The position numbers were made by a program, and so were the translations under genes. The notes under the pieces were generated by a model that did not search any database, was not told the DNA's origin, and was given only the letters and a program-made list of their open reading frames with translations. Positions 58,755-64,000 of a DNA stretch of 64,000 bases are shown here, piece by piece. How positions within the stretch are numbered: the stretch's first letter is position 1; the number at the start of each line of letters is the position of its first letter. Origin of the DNA: CAZBBB01 sp964490005 (GTDB lineage: Bacteria > Planctomycetota > B15-G4); NCBI GenBank assembly GCA_964490005.1, contig CAZBBB010000001.1, forward strand, positions 1 through 64,000, read 5' to 3'.

Positions 58755-60542
58755 TCAGAGCACGTCGAAGCGCACGAGGTTGCTCGCGCGCAGCGCGTCG
58801 GTCCGGACGAGCGCCTGCAGGTACAGGCGCAGACCGGAGAGCGCCGGATCGGCCGGCACCGTCCCGGCGAAGGACACGTTGCCCGCGCCGTCGAGTCCGA
58901 GCGGCAGCAGCAGACTCGGCGCGACGAGCAGCGGCTGGCCGGAGGGCAGCGGCAGCTGGGTCGTCGCCGTCGAGAGCACCAGCCAGGCCACGGACGCGCC
59001 CGTCGGGCCGTCGAAGCTGAGCGTCACGGCGCCGCCCGGCGGGGCCGGGTCGGGCAGCAGGTCCAGCGCGGCACCCCAGGCGACCGGCACCAGCGTCACG
59101 TCGATCGCGCCCCAGGCGGGCAGGTCGTGCAGCAGCGCCCCGTCGAAGGGGGCGCTGTCCTGTCCCGGCGAGAGGCCGCCGCCGGGACCGGTCACGAGGT
59201 AGCCGGAGGTCGAGGCCCAGCGCAGCCGCGAGGTCTGGCCGTCGGCCGTGTTCGCGATCCAGCGCGGGGGCAGCGGCAGTTCGGCGGACGCGCCCGCGAT
59301 CGTGAGCTGCTCGACGTTCGTCAGGTCGAGCACGCGTCCCAGGCCGGCGTCGCGCTCGCCCGCCACCCACGAGAACTGGCCGAAGCCGCGCTGGCGGACC
59401 GCCGTCCACGACACGACCGAGTCGCGGTCGACGAGCGCGCGGAAGTTCGCCGGGCGGCGCTGCGCCGTCACGCCCGCGAGGAAGGCGAACAGCTCGGCCT
59501 CGTCGAGCACCGCCCAACTGTGCGTGGCCGGCGCGCCCGTCTGCGGGTGCACGGTACCCGTCACGGGGCGCTGCACGAGGAGTCCGCCCGCGCCGAGCAG
59601 CTGCGAGGCGAGCACGCCGCTCTGCGCGGGCAGATAGGTGATCGAGTCGCCGAGATCCCACGTGAGGTACGTGGGCGTGGCGTGCAGGTTGACCGCCATC
59701 GACGACGCGCCCGCGAGCGCGCCGGGCGTCGGCGGGTAGCTGAAGGGGTCGAAGTGCAGCGTGCTGCTGCGCTGGTAGTTCCACGGCGCGAACACGGGCG
59801 CCGCGCCGAAGTTCCACGGGTTGTGCATCCACGGCTGCACGGCGGGTTCGAGCAGCCAGGTCTGCATCCAGTCGAAAGAGCCGGCGACGAGGCCCAGCCC
59901 GGCGATCATCAGGCCGTCCGGGTCGCGGTGGCGCGCCGCGAAATTGGCGACGGCGCCCGCGCCCATCGAGAAGCCGACCATGTGGATGCGGTCGGGATCG
60001 ATGGGGAAGCGCGCCCTCATCCAGGCGATCGCGGCCTCGACGTTGGTCTGCGTGGGCGGCGTGCCGAACAGCTTGTCGTCGATGCCGGTGACCGAGAGGT
60101 AGGCCCAGCCGTGGGCGGCGCAGAACTCGTCGAGCGCGGTCTGCAGCGAGACGCTGTTCGCGGAGGAGCCGAAGCCGTGCCACGCCACGAGCAGCGGCAC
60201 GAGCTGCCCCGGCGCGAGCGCACCCGACGGCGCCTGGTACTGGATGTGCTCCGCCATGCCGGTGCCCGTGACGCCGGCGGGCAGCACCGTCGACACGGGC
60301 GCGACGGGCGAGGAGTGCGCGCTCATGCCGGCGGGGAGGTCGCGCGGCGCCGGCCGCACGTCGATGCGGTCGGCGTAGAGCATCGTCGAGCGCGAGGCGT
60401 TCGGCGCCAGGGCGGGCAGCGCGCCGGGCAGCAGGCTGGCAGGCTGCGCCGGGAGCTGCGGCTTCTGCACCTGGCCGTGCGCCCCGGCGGCGAGGCCCGC
60501 GAGCAGCAGCGCGATCGTCAGCGGCAGCGGGGCGGAGCGCAT
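58755..60542 (-). CDS. Secreted alpha/beta-hydrolase (esterase/PHB-depolymerase-like) with C-terminal beta module
   Basis: 595 residues with a signal peptide (about 1-23). The hydrolase domain covers about 90-330: LVAWHGFGSSANS supplies the oxyanion region and the nucleophile is S192 in GFSMGAG, of the poly(3-hydroxybutyrate)-depolymerase/feruloyl-esterase type. The histidine is probably in the region PATHSWAVLDEAELFAFL. A second beta domain (about 360-470) and the recurrent terminal module (about 480-595, ending LQALVRTDALRASN) follow. It probably acts outside the cell on an ester-linked polymer. Confidence 0.72.
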   Translation of the reverse strand: MRSAPLPLTIALLLAGLAAGAHGQVQKPQLPAQPASLLPGALPALAPNASRSTMLYADRIDVRPAPRDLPAGMSAHSSPVAPVSTVLPAGVTGTGMAEHIQYQAPSGALAPGQLVPLLVAWHGFGSSANSVSLQTALDEFCAAHGWAYLSVTGIDDKLFGTPPTQTNVEAAIAWMRARFPIDPDRIHMVGFSMGAGAVANFAARHRDPDGLMIAGLGLVAGSFDWMQTWLLEPAVQPWMHNPWNFGAAPVFAPWNYQRSSTLHFDPFSYPPTPGALAGASSMAVNLHATPTYLTWDLGDSITYLPAQSGVLASQLLGAGGLLVQRPVTGTVHPQTGAPATHSWAVLDEAELFAFLAGVTAQRRPANFRALVDRDSVVSWTAVRQRGFGQFSWVAGERDAGLGRVLDLTNVEQLTIAGASAELPLPPRWIANTADGQTSRLRWASTSGYLVTGPGGGLSPGQDSAPFDGALLHDLPAWGAIDVTLVPVAWGAALDLLPDPAPPGGAVTLSFDGPTGASVAWLVLSTATTQLPLPSGQPLLVAPSLLLPLGLDGAGNVSFAGTVPADPALSGLRLYLQALVRTDALRASNLVRFDVL

Positions 60543-60593
60543 CGCCGATCCATCGGCGCGCGGCCCGCTGCGCCTTGAGGGCCGGGCCGCCGC

Positions 60594-61760
60594 TCAGCCG
60601 TCGCCGGGTGCGTCGGTCAGGCGCGCGATGGCGTCCTGCAGTCCGAGCCCGTCCTCGGGGTGGAGCGCGAGCACCGCGCGGTAGAGCTCGAGGGCCTCGG
60701 CGCGTTCGCCGGCCGTGCCGTCCTTCTCCAGCAGCCGCGCGAGCTCGAAACGCGCGCGGGCCGTGTCCTGCGTCGAGCGCGCCTGCGCGACGGCGAGACG
60801 CAACTCCTCGAGCGCCTCGCGGCGCTTTCCGACGCGCGCCAGCGCGACGCCGAGATTGATGCGCGCCGGCACGAAGTCGGTCTCGACCTGCGTCGCGCGG
60901 CGAAAGTACTCGATGGCCTCCTCGAAGCGCCGCTGCTCGGCGCGCACGAAGCCAAGGTTGTACAGGGCGCGGCCGTGCTCGGGCCGACGCTCGAGCACGT
61001 GCGCGAGCGCGCCCTCGGCGTGCGCGAGCAGGCGCGGATCGCCGCCCCGATGGCTGTAGAGGTCGAGGAAGGCGCGCGCCGCGCCGTCGGCGGCGTCGAC
61101 GTCCTCGGGATCGGCCGCCAGCCGCGCCCGGAAGCTGGAGAGATAGGCGTGGGCCTGCTGCAGCTCCTGGCCCAGCTCGCGCTGCGCACGCGCCTCGGCG
61201 GCGCCCGCCGCCCCGCGGGCCGCGGCGACCTGCGCGAGGCCGAAGTGCGCCTCGGCCGCCTGCGCGCCGTAGGGGTCGACGGTGAGGTAGTCGCGAAAGG
61301 CCCGCTGCGCCGTCGCGTCCTCGTTGCGCAGCAGCGCCAGCCGCCCGCTCGCGAGCAGCAGGGCCGGGTCGTCGGGGACGAGCGCGCGCGCACGCTCGAA
61401 CTGCGCCGCGGCCTCGTCCAGCGCGCCGGTGTCGAGCAGCATCAGGCCGAGACGCAGGCGCGCGTTGCCGTTGCCCGGGTGGGCCGCGATCTCGGCGCGC
61501 CACGCGGCCAGGGCCTCCTCCGTGCGGCCGAGATCCTGCAGCGCCAGCGCGCGGTAGTGCAGGGCGCCCTCGGGCAGCGCGCCCCGCCGCTCGGCCTGCG
61601 CCAGGCTGTCGAGCGCCGCCTGCGCATCGCCGGCCGCCAGCGCCGCGGCCAGTTCCGGCAGGCCGGCGAGGGCCGACTGGGGGTCGAAGGGGCGGGCGTC
61701 GGGTCCGCAGGCCGCGGCGACGCCGAGCAGCAGCACGAGAGCGCCGGAGCGTGGGCTCAT
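60594..61760 (-). CDS. TPR-repeat lipoprotein coupled to the CRTAC1-like gene
   Basis: 388 residues. A lipoprotein signal ends in VAAAC. The mature part holds about eight TPR units (HYRALALQDLGRTEEALAAW, RLRLGLMLLDTGALDEAAAQ, LYNLGFVRAEQRRFEEAIEYF). The ATG overlaps the stop of the upstream ASPIC/UnbV gene (ATGA). This pairing of a TPR lipoprotein with a CRTAC1-like lipoprotein suggests that they work as a complex at the envelope. Confidence 0.75.
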   Translation of the reverse strand: MSPRSGALVLLLGVAAACGPDARPFDPQSALAGLPELAAALAAGDAQAALDSLAQAERRGALPEGALHYRALALQDLGRTEEALAAWRAEIAAHPGNGNARLRLGLMLLDTGALDEAAAQFERARALVPDDPALLLASGRLALLRNEDATAQRAFRDYLTVDPYGAQAAEAHFGLAQVAAARGAAGAAEARAQRELGQELQQAHAYLSSFRARLAADPEDVDAADGAARAFLDLYSHRGGDPRLLAHAEGALAHVLERRPEHGRALYNLGFVRAEQRRFEEAIEYFRRATQVETDFVPARINLGVALARVGKRREALEELRLAVAQARSTQDTARARFELARLLEKDGTAGERAEALELYRAVLALHPEDGLGLQDAIARLTDAPGDG

Positions 61761-63472
61761 GGAGTGCGGACCGGACCGAGGGGGACGCGGCGGACGATGC
61801 CCTGCCCGCGGCGGATCGTGAGGTGCCAGCCGCCCATCATCGCCGCCGCGTCGAGGACTTCCAGTTCGCCGCCGGGCCAGCGCACCGTCGCCGCCGTCAC
61901 CGGACGCGGCAGCGCGAGGTGCAGGCGCGGGTCGGAGCGGCTCTGGAAGCCGCCGCCCGAGAGCACGGGCAGCGTCGACGTGCCCTCGGCATCCGACACG
62001 CTCAGCGTGGCGCCGATCACCGGGCGTACGTCCTGCAGCGTGACCAGCAGCGCGCGCGCCGGGTCGTCGGCGCGGTTGAGGTACAGCCGCGGCGCGCCGT
62101 CGAGCGTCAAGGTGATCAGGTCCAGATCCCCGTCGTCGTCGAGGTCGCCGCGCAGCGACGTGCGCCCGCGAAGCGGCGTGGGGTCGGGGAACGGGACTTC
62201 CTCGAAGCGCGCACCCGGCTGGCCGAGGAACAACTGCTGGCGCTGCGCGTAGCTCGAGCCCGTGTCGGGCAGGTCGGCCTGCGGGTAGACGTGGCCGTTG
62301 GCGACGTACAGATCGAGCAGGCCGTCGAGATCGAAGTCGGCCAGGTGCACGCCCCAACCCAGCATCGGTCGGCTGGCCGCCGCGAGACCGGCGGCCGTCG
62401 CGACGTCGCGGAACAGCAGCCCGCCGTCGTTGCGGTACAGCGCGTTGCTCTCGTCGGAGAAGTTCGTGACGACGAGGTCGAGGTCGCCGTCCCGGTCGAC
62501 GTCGCCGGCGTCGACGCCCATCCCGGCCTGCGCGCGGCCCGCGAGATCGACCGAGGCGCCGGACGGCCCGCTCAGGTCCTGAAACACGCCGTCGCCGCGA
62601 TTGCGGAAGAGGAAGTTGGGCACGGAGTCGTTCGCGACGTACAGGTCGACGTGTCCGTCTCCGTCGAGGTCGGAGAAGAGCAGGCCGAGGCCGAAGGACG
62701 GGGGCGCGTCGGCGAGGCCGGCGCGTCGCGTCGCCGGCACGAACCACGGCGCCTCGCCGAGGCCGGCGAGGTACACGTCGGGTTGCGGCGGCAGCCCGTG
62801 CGGGCCGCACATCACGGGGTGCCCCTTGAAGCGGCAGGGCAGCGCGCCTACCCGATCGAGCGGCGGATCGGCCGGGTCGATGCTCAGGTAGCGCACGAGA
62901 TAGGCGTCGAGCCGGCCGTCGCCGTCGGCGTCCGCGAGGCCCACGCTGGTCGTCCAGTCGAGCGCCGAGTCGCGGCCCGGCACGGCGTGCTTCTCGAACA
63001 CGGGCCGGTCGAGGCCGTCGCGCCGCGCGAGGAACAGCGCGTCCTCGACGAGGCCGCCGACGAGCAGGTCGTCGCGGCCGTCGCCGTCGACGTCGCCGAC
63101 GGCGATGCCGGTGGGCCAACCCGCCTGCCGCAGCCCGGTCGGGTACGCCGCGCGCGCGAAACGCGGCACGCCGTCGACCACGCCTTCGTGGATCATCAGC
63201 AGGTGCTCGACCTCGGCGCCGGCGAGCAGCGCGGCGCGCGTCGAGCCCTGCACGAGCAGCAGGTCGAGGTCGCCGTCGTCATCGACGTCCAGCAGGGCCG
63301 CGCCGTTGCCGTTCACGGTGAGGATCGTGTCCTTCAGGCCCGGCTCGCCGCAGGTGAGCACGAGGTCGGCCAGCCCCGCGGCGGCACTGCGCTCCTCGAA
63401 CAGCGGGACGGTCGGCTCAGCGCATGCGGCCAGCGTGACGGCGAGCAGCGCGGCCAGGCGAAGGACATCCAT
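61757..63472 (-). CDS. VCBS/FG-GAP and ASPIC/UnbV (CRTAC1-like) lipoprotein
   Basis: 571 residues. A lipoprotein signal ends in LAAC. Several VCBS/FG-GAP blades follow, with calcium-loop residues such as DVDDDGDLDLLLV, DVDGDGRDDLLVG, DLDGDGHVDLYVAND and DRDGDLDLVVTNF. The C-terminal domain is ASPIC/UnbV: SGGGFQSRSDPRLHLALP and VRWPGGELEVL. These proteins resemble animal CRTAC1 and are common in Planctomycetota and related phyla; their role is unknown. I chose the ATG at 63472 for the signal peptide and for a TATCTT 8 nt upstream. Confidence 0.85.
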   Translation of the reverse strand: MDVLRLAALLAVTLAACAEPTVPLFEERSAAAGLADLVLTCGEPGLKDTILTVNGNGAALLDVDDDGDLDLLLVQGSTRAALLAGAEVEHLLMIHEGVVDGVPRFARAAYPTGLRQAGWPTGIAVGDVDGDGRDDLLVGGLVEDALFLARRDGLDRPVFEKHAVPGRDSALDWTTSVGLADADGDGRLDAYLVRYLSIDPADPPLDRVGALPCRFKGHPVMCGPHGLPPQPDVYLAGLGEAPWFVPATRRAGLADAPPSFGLGLLFSDLDGDGHVDLYVANDSVPNFLFRNRGDGVFQDLSGPSGASVDLAGRAQAGMGVDAGDVDRDGDLDLVVTNFSDESNALYRNDGGLLFRDVATAAGLAAASRPMLGWGVHLADFDLDGLLDLYVANGHVYPQADLPDTGSSYAQRQQLFLGQPGARFEEVPFPDPTPLRGRTSLRGDLDDDGDLDLITLTLDGAPRLYLNRADDPARALLVTLQDVRPVIGATLSVSDAEGTSTLPVLSGGGFQSRSDPRLHLALPRPVTAATVRWPGGELEVLDAAAMMGGWHLTIRRGQGIVRRVPLGPVRTP

Positions 63473-63480
63473 GCCGGCCG

Positions 63481-63486
63481 AAGATA
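63481..63486 (-). promoter_or_regulatory. Putative -10 for the CRTAC1-like gene (leaderless)
   Basis: TATCTT on the minus strand, 8 nt before the ATG at 63472, with no ribosome binding site between. Confidence 0.42.
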
Positions 63487-63520
63487 CGGAGCGGCGCCGC
63501 CGGCGGTCCATCGCCGTCGG

Positions 63521-64000
63521 TCAGTCGATCTCCATCACCCACATGTTGCTGACGGAGACGACGTCGTTGGCCCCGTCGACGACCAGGCCCTGCAGCCGCA
63601 GCGTCAGGCCCTGGTAGGACGGCTCGTTCGGCATCAGGAAGCTGAGCGAGAAGTCGCCGTCGACGTCGAGCGGCAGGGGGATCAGGAAGGCCGGCGGCAC
63701 GGCCTTGACCGTGATCACCGCGCCGCCCTTCACCGTGGCGAGCTGTTCGTCGGTGCCGACGAGCAGCCAGATCGTGCTTCCGCCCGCGGGGGCGTCGATG
63801 TCGAGATCCATCACGGTGCCGATCGGCACCGGGTTGGGCGAGGTCGTGACGTCGGTCGTCCACAGCGGGTCGAGGATCAGGTCGGCGTCGAGGCCGCCGC
63901 TGACGGGCACCTCGACGATCAGATGGTCGACCTCGGGGTCGCTCGTCGCGCCGGTGACGAGCTGGCCGCTGTTGGCGTCGAGCAGATAGGCCGGCGGGAC
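63521..64000 (-). CDS. Secreted protein with C-terminal beta module, 5' end outside the window
   Basis: The frame is open to the right edge of the window, so at least 159 C-terminal residues are visible and the start lies beyond. A GTG at 63910 is not a likely start, because the upstream frame (VPPAYLLDANSGQLV and on) has ordinary protein composition. The C-terminus is a version of the recurrent module: STIWLLVGTDEQLA, then AFLIPLPLDVDGDFSLSF and finally LTLRLQGLVVDGANDVVSVSN. It ends 48 bases before the CRTAC1-like start on the same strand. Function unknown. Confidence 0.6.
   Translation of the reverse strand, partial: VPPAYLLDANSGQLVTGATSDPEVDHLIVEVPVSGGLDADLILDPLWTTDVTTSPNPVPIGTVMDLDIDAPAGGSTIWLLVGTDEQLATVKGGAVITVKAVPPAFLIPLPLDVDGDFSLSFLMPNEPSYQGLTLRLQGLVVDGANDVVSVSNMWVMEID

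Noticed and set aside
63521..63910. The 129-residue frame starting with GTG at 63910 as a complete gene
   Set aside because: The frame continues without stop to the window edge with normal protein composition, so the gene is truncated by the window.

Overview
The window is about 70% GC or more and densely coded (52 protein genes, no intergenic gap over about 205 bases). It looks chromosomal: glyS, ptsI, xerC, pabB/pabC, ispA, dxs, rpmH and two futalosine-menaquinone genes sit among many large secreted or lipid-anchored proteins (FG-GAP/VCBS propellers, an ASPIC/UnbV protein, CnaB/carboxypeptidase-regulatory rods, a parallel beta-helix protein, a spondin-N protein). That mix, a DXS with the GDA and HAGTS variants, and a recurrent terminal beta module on secreted proteins suggest an uncultured or little-studied Planctomycetota lineage. 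This assignment is inference from family content. No rRNA, tRNA, insertion sequence, prophage or CRISPR array was seen.

Layout. 1-6122: the end of a GldG/DUF4340 ABC-type export locus converges on a LolD-like ATPase and FtsX-type permease pair. 6290-8381: a zinc metallopeptidase and a D-Ala-D-Ala-ligase-like ATP-grasp enzyme. 8395-14032: a lipobox-bearing methyltransferase, a spondin-N protein, an M14 carboxypeptidase and a retropepsin-like protein. 14005-19420: mqnE and mqnC, interrupted by two secreted proteins. 19471-24370: divergent SGNH hydrolase and large CnaB-type protein. 24458-31535: glyS-ptsI-hydrolase, a lipoprotein trio, then a second CnaB-type protein on the other strand. 31642-36496: TPR lipoprotein, a 54-residue membrane protein, xerC, pabB-pabC. 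36575-46246: a tightly packed run ending in ispA and dxs (isoprenoid precursors, which could also supply the menaquinone side chain), a large secreted propeller protein and a PIG-L deacetylase.

46253-53290 (minus strand) is the most interesting region. It is an eight-gene operon of almost wholly uncharacterised proteins: a MutL/GlmL-type ASKHA ATPase without any B12 mutase, a barrel-sandwich/KOW-like protein, a DUF6754 protein, three further integral or tethered membrane proteins, a small 99-residue protein and a PH-like membrane protein. Nearly every junction is an ATGA or GTGA overlap, so the products are probably made together and may form a membrane complex.

53415-64000: two glycosyltransferases, a YgiQ radical SAM protein, rpmH (bL34, away from its usual rnpA context), an RluA-type pseudouridine synthase, a secreted esterase-like protein, a TPR lipoprotein coupled to a CRTAC1-like protein, and a truncated secreted protein.

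Two window-wide signals recur. First, at least eight genes carry a TAnnnT -10 hexamer only 6-9 nt upstream of the start codon, which predicts leaderless transcripts. Second, convergent gene ends carry GC-rich hairpins without U-tracts, several centred on the paired stop codons.
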